Of a DNA stretch of 11,408 nucleotides, positions 1 to 8,171 are shown piece after piece. How positions within the stretch are numbered: the stretch's first letter is position 1; every line of letters starts with the position of its first letter. Both the position numbers and the translations under genes were made by a program. This stretch comes from Candidatus Poribacteria bacterium (lineage in GTDB: Bacteria; Poribacteria; WGA-4E; WGA-3G), in assembly GCA_009835515.1 (NCBI GenBank), contig VXXH01000445.1, forward strand, positions 1 to 11,408, in the 5' to 3' direction. The notes below the pieces were generated by a model. That model was given only the letters and a program-made list of their open reading frames with translations, ran no database searches and had not been told where the DNA came from.

Positions 1-20
1 ACTTAATATAGGAGAAAATT

Positions 21-1844
21 ATGGCTGCAGTAGCTGGTGTAACTCCAAGTTTGACACCGAGTACTAAGCGTATTCGTGAAGGTCAGAAAGTTACTTTTGT
101 TCTCGTAACATCAGATGATGCTACGTCTGATTTTGATTCGGATAATACTGATGTTACTGTATCGTCTACTGATGCTTCGGCACCTGCTGCAACGATAGGT
201 TCGGAAAGAGCTTTAGCTGATGGTCCAGGTGGCGAAAAAATATTTGAATTTGATGTCACTTTCCCAGAGGTAACGAAGGAAACAGCTTATACGGTAACAG
301 TTGTTGCAGCAGGCGTTACAGGTGTCGATTCAAATTTGACTGTTGATATTATTGTCTTTGAGTATCGAAAAGGACGCGCGGAACGTAATCCAGCGGCAAA
401 GAATTATGGTACGAACCTGATTGCTGTTGTTGCTGAACAGACTGACTATTTTTCGCCGGTGTGTTTAACTTCAAAAACACCGGATCCTACAAATGTTGAA
501 GGTTTACACTCGCATGTTATTGAATTGCGTGAACCGTTTACCTTGACACCCACACGTCAGTTTTATGAGGTTGAACGTTTAAAGGGGAACCCGACTCCAG
601 ATCCTTCTATTCCGGGAATGATCATGGGTTCTGGGGAATTAAATTTTTACCTTGCACCATCAGCACTTGGGTTCTGGTTTAAGCATTTGTTGCAGGCAAC
701 AAGTGTTACTTCTACAAGGTTTATTATTCCAACAACAAGTGATGGTGATGTAATTTATGCTGCGGGTTCAACTTTTACGAGTCATAAATTGGCTGCTGTT
801 CCTGATGGAAAACAACCCGAAGATTTAGTTCAGTCGATTACGTCTCCGAAACCACCGACGGCGATGCGTGCTGCGCAGATAGAAATTACACCGTCAGCAA
901 CAGCGGCGGGGTACAAGTTTAAAATAACTGGGCGTGATAATGCAAACGCGAGAATTCAGGAAACTGTTGTTGCGGATGCAGGGAATGCTGTTAAGACGAA
1001 GAACTATTTCCGCACTATTGATCCGCCTCAACGGATTCCGGGTTCTACGACTCGAAACTTTAGTGTTACTGTTAAGGCTGTTTTGCCTTCTACGTATCAG
1101 CATCTTTTTGAATTTGATTCAGATGTTTCTGAAGGCTTGAGTATTGAGGTTCAGGAAGGTAATAAAGATACGCCGATTCGGTATAATGGCTCGTTGGTAA
1201 CAAGGGGTCTTATCCGTCTTGAGGAAGTTGCTCGTGCCCAGTTTATGGTGATTTCAAACGAAGTTTTACCGAGACAGGCTTTGCATAATTCGCCTGATGA
1301 GTTAGTCGCTCTTGCAGATATTGTTGGAACGTCTGTTGATAATTTTGAACGTCCTGATTTTGATGCGGTTTCTGCCCCCGGGATGGCGTGGGAAATTCGA
1401 GATGATGGCAGTGAAACGGTGCCTGAAGATATGAGAGGTATCTATCGTGTTGCCCAAATGGGATTTGCCGCGGATAATCGGATCGCACCGCCTGCAACAT
1501 CGTTTGCCCAGGATTTCTTTTATCCTAAACCCGTACGAAAAATGAATAGAGAAATGCAGACTCAGGTTCTTATTGACCACTCTCAAGAGGCTGACTTTGA
1601 TCAATTTACGGGTGGGGCGACCTTTGAAAGTGATATGATTGCGGGTTACTTTGGGTACGGAGAGGCTTACGCTGAAGTCCGTGTCCGAAATAAGCAGTCC
1701 CAGTTAATTAATAATCCGACGCGTGTCGTCCAGGGTGTTTCTGAAATGATGCAGCAGATCGTGATGCGTTCTCATATCGGTGATGCTGCGGACGGTAATG
1801 ACGATACAGATATTGTTATTATCAATCAGCAAGCCACGATTTAG
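21..1844 (+). CDS. Probable phage major tail (tail tube) protein with N-terminal Ig-like domain
   Basis: 607 aa. The start is ATG at 21, with AGGAG (10-14) six bases upstream. Residues 1-114 form a beta-rich Ig-like domain (TKRIREGQKVTF near 15-26, TAYTVTVVAAGVTG near 88-101) that recurs at the start of the next protein. Residues about 201-226 (GSGELNFYLAPSALGFWFKH) fit the pattern seen in siphovirus tail tube proteins, where a small glycine-rich turn precedes a strand and then a helix of the type 'L.p..lg..lk.ll'. The C-terminal part (about 508-600) is well structured and includes QTQVLIDHSQEADFDQF. Tube proteins stack as hexameric rings that form the tail channel; an N-terminal Ig domain would project from the tube surface. 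No signal peptide or membrane segment is seen. Its position just before Dit-like and hub genes supports a tail role. The assignment rests on pattern and context. Another tail or virion surface protein is possible. Confidence 0.65.
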   Translation: MAAVAGVTPSLTPSTKRIREGQKVTFVLVTSDDATSDFDSDNTDVTVSSTDASAPAATIGSERALADGPGGEKIFEFDVTFPEVTKETAYTVTVVAAGVTGVDSNLTVDIIVFEYRKGRAERNPAAKNYGTNLIAVVAEQTDYFSPVCLTSKTPDPTNVEGLHSHVIELREPFTLTPTRQFYEVERLKGNPTPDPSIPGMIMGSGELNFYLAPSALGFWFKHLLQATSVTSTRFIIPTTSDGDVIYAAGSTFTSHKLAAVPDGKQPEDLVQSITSPKPPTAMRAAQIEITPSATAAGYKFKITGRDNANARIQETVVADAGNAVKTKNYFRTIDPPQRIPGSTTRNFSVTVKAVLPSTYQHLFEFDSDVSEGLSIEVQEGNKDTPIRYNGSLVTRGLIRLEEVARAQFMVISNEVLPRQALHNSPDELVALADIVGTSVDNFERPDFDAVSAPGMAWEIRDDGSETVPEDMRGIYRVAQMGFAADNRIAPPATSFAQDFFYPKPVRKMNREMQTQVLIDHSQEADFDQFTGGATFESDMIAGYFGYGEAYAEVRVRNKQSQLINNPTRVVQGVSEMMQQIVMRSHIGDAADGNDDTDIVIINQQATI

Positions 1845-1858
1845 GGTGTCAAAGTGTT

Positions 1859-2878
1859 ATGGCGGCGATCTTAGGCGCAAGAGCATCTTTTAAGTCAAGG
1901 ACAAAGCGTATTCGTGGGGGTGAAACAGTTCGTTTCACCCTTACTGTTACTGATGATGCTTCAGGCTTTGATACGGATGATGATGTGTCTATTGCGCAAT
2001 CGCTTATGGCCCAATCAGATGCCACGGTTCAAAAAGGTGAGGCAACTGAAAGTGCTAATAATCCTGGGGTCTTTACGTTTGACATAACTTTTCCGAGCGT
2101 CCCATTTGAAATAACGTATACTGTGACGGTTTCTCATTCGGGCGTTGCCGGTTTAAGTGAAGATTTATCTGTTTCCATCGTTGTTTTAAGTTCTACTGGC
2201 ATGGTTTTTTTCACTGATGCCCTTGATGGACAACTCCCGGATACCGATATTTTTGACAGAGATATTCGTACCAGTGTTGACGGGAATTCTCCTGTTACTA
2301 TCACCTGGGATGATGCTGTTTCTTATGATGTCGTTGTACTGGTACTTGAGAATGCGACGGCTTGGACAGTAACACCGTTGGGTGTGACATCTAAGACCGG
2401 GAATCTGGTAGCGGAATCGCTTCAATATGTGTATGCTGAATTTGATGTCAGTAGTGGTCGTGAAATAGCAGTAACTGCGACAGGTGGGAAGATTCGAGAA
2501 GTTTATGTTTTGAAAACGTATTTGGATATGTCAGCGAATAAAGATCGTCCGTTGCGGTATTATGAACACACAATGGATCCTGGGGGGCGTGCGTTTCGTG
2601 CTGAAGATGACACTCTGATTTTCTATTCGGGGCTGGCACCGGGTGGTAAATCTGTGCATTATGTCGGTTGGGATTATCTTCCGAAAGAGCGTTTGAATTC
2701 TTTTCGCAAATTGTTTTTAGGACCCCCAGTCCGTAAACCTTTTTTCATTTATGCGGACCCCGCTGAACGTCCAAAGGTTGTTCACAGGGTCTATTGGAAT
2801 AGCGATTTTGTGCCGCGTCCGTCTGCGAGTAGTGTGCGTTCAGGCTATACACTGAATATGGAACTTCATGAGATTTAA
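1859..2878 (+). CDS. Probable distal tail (Dit-like) protein with N-terminal Ig-like domain
   Basis: 339 aa. It starts 14 bp after the tube gene, with only a weak AGGG element overlapping the previous stop codon, so translation may be coupled. Residues 1-111 are clearly homologous to the N-terminus of the upstream protein (shared TKRIR.G..V.F.L...DDA, FDTD.DV, SDATV, F.FD.TFP.V, TYTVTV, GV.G). Residues about 114-339 form a separate beta-rich domain. The C-terminus (FRKLFLGPPVRKPFFIYADP near 282-301, ending in GYTLNMELHEI) follows a scheme common in distal tail and baseplate adaptor proteins: a contact-surface segment 'kpFfi' and a last strand 'l.m.l.E'. Such proteins form a ring joining the tail tube to the hub. 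Its place between a tube-like and a hub-like gene fits this. I recognise the architecture by context more than by a specific motif, so an alternative tail accessory protein cannot be excluded. Confidence 0.55.
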   Translation: MAAILGARASFKSRTKRIRGGETVRFTLTVTDDASGFDTDDDVSIAQSLMAQSDATVQKGEATESANNPGVFTFDITFPSVPFEITYTVTVSHSGVAGLSEDLSVSIVVLSSTGMVFFTDALDGQLPDTDIFDRDIRTSVDGNSPVTITWDDAVSYDVVVLVLENATAWTVTPLGVTSKTGNLVAESLQYVYAEFDVSSGREIAVTATGGKIREVYVLKTYLDMSANKDRPLRYYEHTMDPGGRAFRAEDDTLIFYSGLAPGGKSVHYVGWDYLPKERLNSFRKLFLGPPVRKPFFIYADPAERPKVVHRVYWNSDFVPRPSASSVRSGYTLNMELHEI

Positions 2879-5800
2879 ATGCTTGATTATGCGAATTTTA
2901 TCAATCAGAAGACCACGTTTACACCTCGTCTTATCATAAAGATCGGGGGCGAAGATGTTTCGCACCTTTATGTCGAAGGTAGTTTGAAAACTGATCAAGT
3001 ATTGGATACACCGAGTTTTAATGTATGGACGACAGGTACTCTGCGATTTAGTCTTCGCAACACGGATAACCGGTTTAATACGCGGAATACATCGAACTTT
3101 TTTACAGAGTTGGGGCGTGATGCTTCTGGTTGGCGAACCTTTGTAATTGTTTCTGTTATCTTTGAGAATGATACGGATGCCCCGACGACACCGATAACTT
3201 TTTTTAGTGGTTTTGTTGAACAGGTTGTTGAGCTTCCACACGTGCGTAGTGCTGAGATTTTTGCATTGGATTTTTCAGTACATCTTCAGCAAGCCCCATT
3301 AGACAATTTTGGTACGGCTTTTGAACACGATATTGTAGGCCCTGAAGGCACTCCTAATTATTCGGCATTATCACCAATTTATAATTTCCCGGAAAATGCT
3401 GCTCCTATTTCCTACCGTTCTGTATCCATAGAAATTGCTGATGAAGATATAACTGTGCTGACTTCTTTACCTGAAGAAGGCATCTTTAGTGACTATAAGT
3501 ACGCCGGTATAGATTACGATGCTGGTACGATTCACTTTGGTGGTGAACCTCCGAATGAGTCGAGTACTCGGATTCGGGTAACATACAAAGGGGTCTATCG
3601 GTATAGAACACCTGAATTGCTGATCTCTGAGATGTTGGATCACATAGGGATTTATGATGGGGTGTTAACTGATACTGAAAAACTTTTTGCGAAAAGTTTA
3701 CTGGAGTCGCCTATTGTTGAGAGTGCTGTGCCTGTGGTTTCTTCACATGGTAGACCATCTTCAAATCGGATTTATTCAGTGATTCGATGGATAGATTCTG
3801 GACTCAGAAGTTTGTCTGAGACTTTTTATCTCGGGGGCGATCGTAACCTGTTTACCTATGTTCGGCGGAACGAAGCAACAGGTAAATTGGATGAATATGA
3901 GATTCTAACGCAATGCCCTGATACGGATGCTTCTATTCTACAGTTTTTGGTTCATGGTGAAGATTTTTATGTGCTGACTGTTAGCAGTTGGGGCGGTATT
4001 CGTGCGAAATTGTGGTGGGTAACGCAGAGTCATCCAGATCGCAGTGGAGAGTGGTACTGGGATGAGATAATGGATGCTGAGGCGACAGCCGCTCATTTTT
4101 ATGATGATCTTCTTCAAGGTAGCGGACAACAGGATGTTGTCGGGGATAACCGGAAAAATCTCGTTATTCATGGCGACTATATCTATTACCTTTATGACAA
4201 TAATGTTTCGGGAAATTTGCGGAAGGTCGGGCTTCGGCGAGTTGGACTTCGGGGAACTGATGCAACTCAGACAGCACGGACATTATTTCAGGTAGGTGTT
4301 CCTGGTCGTTATTCCGTTGATTTTGCGATTGTCGGAAGTGAAATATACGTCTTTTATTGCTTGCGGAATTTGGATAGTGATTCTTATTTTGAAGTGAAAA
4401 AGGCTAATTTGAATTCGTTGCCAGGTATGGAACGTGGTGATTGGACCAGTGTATATTCTGAAACATGGAAGGAGGCAGAACGCTCGCGTCCAGCAATGGT
4501 TTCGGATGTTGTTCATCGGGATGGTGATTTCTATTTTGTGCTGACGTATTCACGACGCGTTACACGTCGGGGCTATGCTGAACTTTGTAAGTTGGATCCT
4601 TCTGCCTCGGCTGATCAGCGGACGGTTTTGAAGCATTATGATGATATGCTTTTTGCCGCTCGGTCGTTGATCGTTCATCGTGAAGATCGCTTAGAGAACA
4701 TCTATTTTGTTGAGGGCACTTGGATTTCAAAGCTTTCGCATGTCGTGGATTATCCAACCTTTGAGGACTGTGGGCACCTTTTTCGTCTTGATCTAATGGA
4801 TACGATTTGGGATTTGGGACCTGCATGGCGGAGTCATCGAGACAAAGATGAACCTGGGCGCGGTATGCATACAGCTTTCGCTTCTAATATCCATCGGGCT
4901 GAGACTGCGGGTTCTGAGTTTACGGCGGGCACACTCCATTTTGTTGCTGGCTATGGTCTGCCAGCGAGGTATCCCTCACAATCTGACCGAGATGCTGGAG
5001 GTGGGTCAATACAGAGTTTATTTTCCCGTGAAGTTATACGACAGGATAATTGGGTCTGGCTTCAGTATGGGAAGAAGCTTTCGACGAAAGTGCCTGTGTT
5101 CCCAACGAATGGTAAATATGTCTGGCCGTTGATTGAGGAACTCGCACGAATTGTCGATTACGAAGTGGGTTGGGTGCCGGGTGATCGGGAGATCGCAGCA
5201 TTTAAGGAGACGTATCCGACTTTAACATTGGAACCGAAAAGCTATCTCTTTTTCAAACGGCGGGGGGACTCGGCTGTTGAAGTCTCTGTCGATGAATCTG
5301 TGTATGTGAATTTGGGGTCTCAACTTGATACAGTTCAGATTTTCAATAGTGTGTCTATGAGCTTTGGAGGGCATATCCATTTTTCTGAAGACATTCTTGA
5401 AACAGATGATGGTGAGCAACCTGATCTTGTTCGGAATTATCACATATTCACCGATTGTCTGTCTGGGAAAGACCGTGGTTGGGCGGCGGCTATATGTGAT
5501 CGTGTCTTGAGTCGTCAAAAGGAGCGTCGGTTAAAGACGCGTCTCCCATTGAAATTCTCACCGCACTTGCAGTTGGGTGATTTGCTCGAAATTACAAGTG
5601 AGTATCATTCGTTAGTGGAGAGACGTTATCGGGTTACTGAGGTTGCACATAGTGCCCAAGATTGGCAAACTGAAGTAGAATGTCGTGAGGACTTGGAAAT
5701 AGTAGAACCTTTATCGTTACCTGATATAGAGGATAGGGAGTATCTGAAAGATGTGCTTATCGGTATAGATCTCTTACCGGGGGCTTCTGGGGGGGAAGGA

Positions 5801-7030
5801 CCTTATACGTATAGTTTATCGAATGCTCAAACACCTTCGCAAGATTTTAATAGTGATAGGCTGTTCGTGGGTGTTGAATTTTTAGCACGCGGTGTCCCGG
5901 ATGACGATGATGTGGATCCGCCTCGCTTAACAGGTACACCGACGGGAGTGGCAACGCTTGTTGTGAGGTATACGGTAAAGGATGGCCCTGAACCGGCTAT
6001 GGATGAGGCGGATACACGGGAATCTGTTTCAAAAGATTTTCGGATAACGGTGGTAGATTCCCCGTTGGTGTTGCCAGCAGTGGATTTAGTGCATATCCGA
6101 AAGGACTGTGAGCATAAGATCGTTTTACCGGTCGCGACGGGCGGTATCTCACCGTATTCGTACGTGGTGAAACCAACGGATTCAAGTACGGATGCTTTGG
6201 ATCTCGTGCCAGCGTTGGATTTTGATGAAGCTACGCGTGAAATCATCGGAGTTCCAGGGAGAACCGATAAACGTCGTTTGATTTATGAGGTTTCTGATTT
6301 TATAGAGACTCCCGCAGAACAGCCATTCACGATATTGATAGAGGAACCGGCTACATGGTCGGGACTCTATTTCCGTTCAAATAAAGTAGGGGTTTTAGAT
6401 AACAACGGTAACCATCTACGTGAATACGACTACAGTGGTAGTCGAAAGGCTCGCTCTGTTCCTGATCCTGATAATGGATTTAGGATTCAGGGTGATCTGT
6501 TATGGAATGATGGGGATTGGACGGGCTGTTGCGCGACAGGGACACATCGGATTTTTCTTGACAATGAAAATAATAGGGGTGTATTCTATAATAGTGACAC
6601 TGAAGCTGGTCGAGTAGACCTCGGTGATGGCGATTGGCGCGATGTTGTGGTCTTACCTTCAGGGAACGTGGGTTTCTTAGATTTTGATACAGCGACTTTT
6701 CGAGTTTATTCTATCGGTCGATCTCGTGTCGCCTCTGAGGATCTTGTGCTTCAATATGCTGCCGATGTAGTTTCGGCTTATGCTGATCCTGATAGTAATC
6801 GCCTTTGGACACTTGTCAGGGGTTCGGATTCGCTTATAGCTTGGAATGTTACGACAGGTGATCTTGTCCCTTCAGATTTTCAACAGATGATAGAGGGTGT
6901 CACCGACTGGGAAGCTCTTGCTTGGACAGGCACTCATTTCCTATTATTGCGTGCGGAAGCGACGCGTCTGTTTGCGGTCTCCGCGGCGGGTGTGCGTTCC
7001 GTTGAAAATGATTTACAACTTTACGGTTAA
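2879..7030 (+). CDS. Large phage tail hub/tip protein with inserted beta-propeller and Ig-like domains
   Basis: 1383 aa. ATG immediately follows the TAA of the Dit-like gene (no spacer, weak SD), which suggests translational coupling. Residues 1 to about 290 resemble the beta-barrel start of gp27/Tal-type hub proteins (IGGEDVSHLYVEGSLKTDQV, then LRFSLRNTDNRFN). Residues about 296-720 contain repeated strand motifs such as FLVHGEDFYVLTV (356), LVIHGDYIYYLYDN (427), FAIVGSEIYVFYC (482), DVVHRDGDFYFVLTYS (543) and LIVHREDRLENIYFVEG (597), consistent with a six- or seven-bladed beta-propeller. Hub-type sequence resumes at about 743-935, including RQKERRLKTRLPLKFSPHLQ followed by LGDLLEIT, typical of hub proteins. 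Two He_PIG/cadherin-like Ig domains follow (about 961-1064 and 1077-1155; GGEGPYTYSLSN and GGISPYSYVV). Residues 1158-1383 hold five more blade-like motifs, likely a second propeller. This is far longer than a minimal hub protein and probably includes receptor- or glycan-binding parts. No peptidase motif was recognised. Confidence 0.75.
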   Translation: MLDYANFINQKTTFTPRLIIKIGGEDVSHLYVEGSLKTDQVLDTPSFNVWTTGTLRFSLRNTDNRFNTRNTSNFFTELGRDASGWRTFVIVSVIFENDTDAPTTPITFFSGFVEQVVELPHVRSAEIFALDFSVHLQQAPLDNFGTAFEHDIVGPEGTPNYSALSPIYNFPENAAPISYRSVSIEIADEDITVLTSLPEEGIFSDYKYAGIDYDAGTIHFGGEPPNESSTRIRVTYKGVYRYRTPELLISEMLDHIGIYDGVLTDTEKLFAKSLLESPIVESAVPVVSSHGRPSSNRIYSVIRWIDSGLRSLSETFYLGGDRNLFTYVRRNEATGKLDEYEILTQCPDTDASILQFLVHGEDFYVLTVSSWGGIRAKLWWVTQSHPDRSGEWYWDEIMDAEATAAHFYDDLLQGSGQQDVVGDNRKNLVIHGDYIYYLYDNNVSGNLRKVGLRRVGLRGTDATQTARTLFQVGVPGRYSVDFAIVGSEIYVFYCLRNLDSDSYFEVKKANLNSLPGMERGDWTSVYSETWKEAERSRPAMVSDVVHRDGDFYFVLTYSRRVTRRGYAELCKLDPSASADQRTVLKHYDDMLFAARSLIVHREDRLENIYFVEGTWISKLSHVVDYPTFEDCGHLFRLDLMDTIWDLGPAWRSHRDKDEPGRGMHTAFASNIHRAETAGSEFTAGTLHFVAGYGLPARYPSQSDRDAGGGSIQSLFSREVIRQDNWVWLQYGKKLSTKVPVFPTNGKYVWPLIEELARIVDYEVGWVPGDREIAAFKETYPTLTLEPKSYLFFKRRGDSAVEVSVDESVYVNLGSQLDTVQIFNSVSMSFGGHIHFSEDILETDDGEQPDLVRNYHIFTDCLSGKDRGWAAAICDRVLSRQKERRLKTRLPLKFSPHLQLGDLLEITSEYHSLVERRYRVTEVAHSAQDWQTEVECREDLEIVEPLSLPDIEDREYLKDVLIGIDLLPGASGGEGPYTYSLSNAQTPSQDFNSDRLFVGVEFLARGVPDDDDVDPPRLTGTPTGVATLVVRYTVKDGPEPAMDEADTRESVSKDFRITVVDSPLVLPAVDLVHIRKDCEHKIVLPVATGGISPYSYVVKPTDSSTDALDLVPALDFDEATREIIGVPGRTDKRRLIYEVSDFIETPAEQPFTILIEEPATWSGLYFRSNKVGVLDNNGNHLREYDYSGSRKARSVPDPDNGFRIQGDLLWNDGDWTGCCATGTHRIFLDNENNRGVFYNSDTEAGRVDLGDGDWRDVVVLPSGNVGFLDFDTATFRVYSIGRSRVASEDLVLQYAADVVSAYADPDSNRLWTLVRGSDSLIAWNVTTGDLVPSDFQQMIEGVTDWEALAWTGTHFLLLRAEATRLFAVSAAGVRSVENDLQLYG
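3764..5038 (+). other. Predicted beta-propeller insertion within the tail hub protein
   Basis: This stretch encodes residues about 296-720 of the hub protein. At least five recurring segments have the form hydrophobic-x-H/G-x-D/S-x-hydrophobic-Y-hydrophobic (at residues 356, 427, 482, 543 and 597), with weaker ones near 296 and 685. They are spaced roughly 55-90 residues apart, as in kelch or WD-like propellers. Hub-like sequence lies on both sides, so the propeller looks inserted into, or placed within, a hub scaffold. Boundaries are approximate, since they come from reading the repeats by eye. Confidence 0.5.
4226..4255 (+). repeat. Short tandem duplication (2 x 15 bp) inside the hub gene
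   Basis: Two adjacent 15-bp units (GTCGGGCTTCGGCGA and GTTGGACTTCGGGGA) match at 12 of 15 positions and encode VGLRR then VGLRG. The duplication is in frame and lies in a loop between two propeller-like blades. It is probably an old slippage duplication with no separate function. Confidence 0.6.
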
Positions 7031-7045
7031 AGAGGAGAATTTTGA

Positions 7046-7990
7046 ATGCGTGTAAGAGAATTTAAGAACCTTTTTCTTTTCGTGAGTATCTTTTTCGTAT
7101 GTTTCTTATCGTTTGTTCAAGCGGAACTGCCGATTGAAGTTTTTTATTTCAAGCCGTCTGATGTCGAAGCTCCAACGCAAGATGAGTTGGATTCAATTCA
7201 TGAAGTAATGGTAGCAGTTCAAGATTTCTTTGCCTCGGAAATGGATAGACATGGGTTTGGTCTGAAAACTTTTGCCTTTAACCCGGATATAGAGGTTATT
7301 GAAGGTAAGGATGAACTCAATGAGTATAGACAGCATATAACCTCTCATCGGAAAATTCGGCAAGAATCTGATTCAATTCAATGGGGGTTAGAGAATAGGA
7401 TTTACGTTGTTTTTTTAGGTGGTGCGAGTCATCTTGTGGACGGTGCTTTGGGGCTGTCGCAAGCATTGTGTGCGGTTCACCCGGACCAGCTTGTTTACTG
7501 TAATAATATGGTTGTTGTTTCCGCGGAGATGAGAGAACTTATATTGCCTGGCACTGCTCATGAAATTGGTCATGCTTTTGGTCTTAGGCATACGCATCAA
7601 CGTTTTATTGGGAACCGAGGTGATGTGATGTCAGCTCCATTTGGGTTTTTCCCAGGTGTTGTGAGAACATTGGAAGAATTCGCATTATCGTTCGCTGATG
7701 CGACAGCACTTAATGAAGGTGGCAGGCTGTCTGTCCAAGAGAAAAATGAGGTATCAGAAATAGATGGGGATGTAGATAACGATGGGGATGTAGATCTCGA
7801 CGATGTAAAAATTGTTAAGAGCGGTACACAAAATTCTACACCCTATGATACAGACATCAACGATGATGGGGTGACAGATGAAAATGATGTTGCGATTGTT
7901 AAATTAAAAGCAGTGGAAGCTATTATCGCTGCTGCACCGCATAAACGGAAAGTGAAATTGACGACCTGGGGTAGATTGAAAGAAAGGTGA
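7046..7990 (+). CDS. Secreted metzincin-type zinc metalloprotease with C-terminal type I dockerin
   Basis: 314 aa. The start is ATG at 7046, with a strong AGAGGAG (7031-7037) eight bases upstream and 15 bp after the hub gene. Residues 1-26 are a classical Sec signal peptide: basic MRVREFK, hydrophobic core LFLFVSIFFVCFLSF, cleavage likely after VQA26. The mature part has the zinc site HEIGHAFGLRH (H172, H176 and H182 as ligands, E173 catalytic) and a Met-turn GDVMSAP (M195), which together define a metzincin. C142 and C152 could form a disulfide, fitting export. Two 12-residue calcium loops, DVDNDGDVDLDD (242-253) and DINDDGVTDEND (270-281), each followed by a hydrophobic helix (VKIVK, VAIVKLK), make a type I dockerin, a domain that normally docks onto cohesins. 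The N-terminal segment EVFYFKPSD...FFASEMDRHGFGLKTF resembles secreted proteases I recall from Poribacteria-like genomes. The substrate is unknown. In this location it is probably a host-derived cargo gene or a secreted lysis/entry aid rather than a virion part. Confidence 0.87.
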   Translation: MRVREFKNLFLFVSIFFVCFLSFVQAELPIEVFYFKPSDVEAPTQDELDSIHEVMVAVQDFFASEMDRHGFGLKTFAFNPDIEVIEGKDELNEYRQHITSHRKIRQESDSIQWGLENRIYVVFLGGASHLVDGALGLSQALCAVHPDQLVYCNNMVVVSAEMRELILPGTAHEIGHAFGLRHTHQRFIGNRGDVMSAPFGFFPGVVRTLEEFALSFADATALNEGGRLSVQEKNEVSEIDGDVDNDGDVDLDDVKIVKSGTQNSTPYDTDINDDGVTDENDVAIVKLKAVEAIIAAAPHKRKVKLTTWGRLKER

Positions 7991-8096
7991 TTTTTAAGTC
8001 TCAGTAGAAGTGTAAATAGTATTTTCTTACTCCGAGGTAGGACGGACAGTTCTATCTCAACATCTACGAAGTGTTTTGAGTGAGGAAATAATGAGT

Positions 8097-8129
8097 AAGA
8101 GAGAACGTGTTCTGGCGCGTTCTCTTTTC
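8097..8129 (+). terminator. Putative intrinsic terminator between the protease and glycosyltransferase genes
   Basis: Left arm 8097-8110 and right arm 8115-8128 can form a 14-bp stem with three G-T wobbles around a TCTG tetraloop. The central eight pairs (AGAGAACG with CGTTCTCT) are perfect. The right arm ends in TTTT, and A residues sit at the foot of the left arm, as in an intrinsic and possibly bidirectional terminator. It lies in a 181-bp stretch (7991-8171) in which I see no other gene. I see no convincing -35/-10 pair between the hairpin and the next start, so the downstream genes may depend on partial read-through or on a phage-specific promoter I cannot recognise. Confidence 0.5.
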
Positions 8130-8171
8130 TGTTTAATGGATGGTATTTCTTTTTTACATGAGGATAGTTTG

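Noticed and set aside
5827..6246. Minus-strand open frame of 139 codons inside the hub gene
   Set aside because: The + strand here encodes recognisable Ig-like sequence of the hub protein. The minus product is Ser/Thr/Gly-rich without motifs, as expected of an antisense shadow.
7780..7890. Asp/Gly-rich repeats as RTX toxin nonapeptides
   Set aside because: The two loops have the 12-residue EF-hand spacing with following hydrophobic helices, which fits a type I dockerin and not GGxGxDxxx RTX repeats.
8076..8171. TTG 8076 or ATG 8091 as the start of the glycosyltransferase
   Set aside because: The added 27-32 residues show no GT-like pattern and are encoded across a strong hairpin. ATG 8172 has its own GAGG and places the first Rossmann strand near the N-terminus. 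Not excluded, only less likely.
7991..8171. Possible small gene or promoter in the longest gap
   Set aside because: Apart from the hairpin at 8097-8129 and the alternative starts I see no coding pattern, no RNA gene and no convincing -35/-10 pair.
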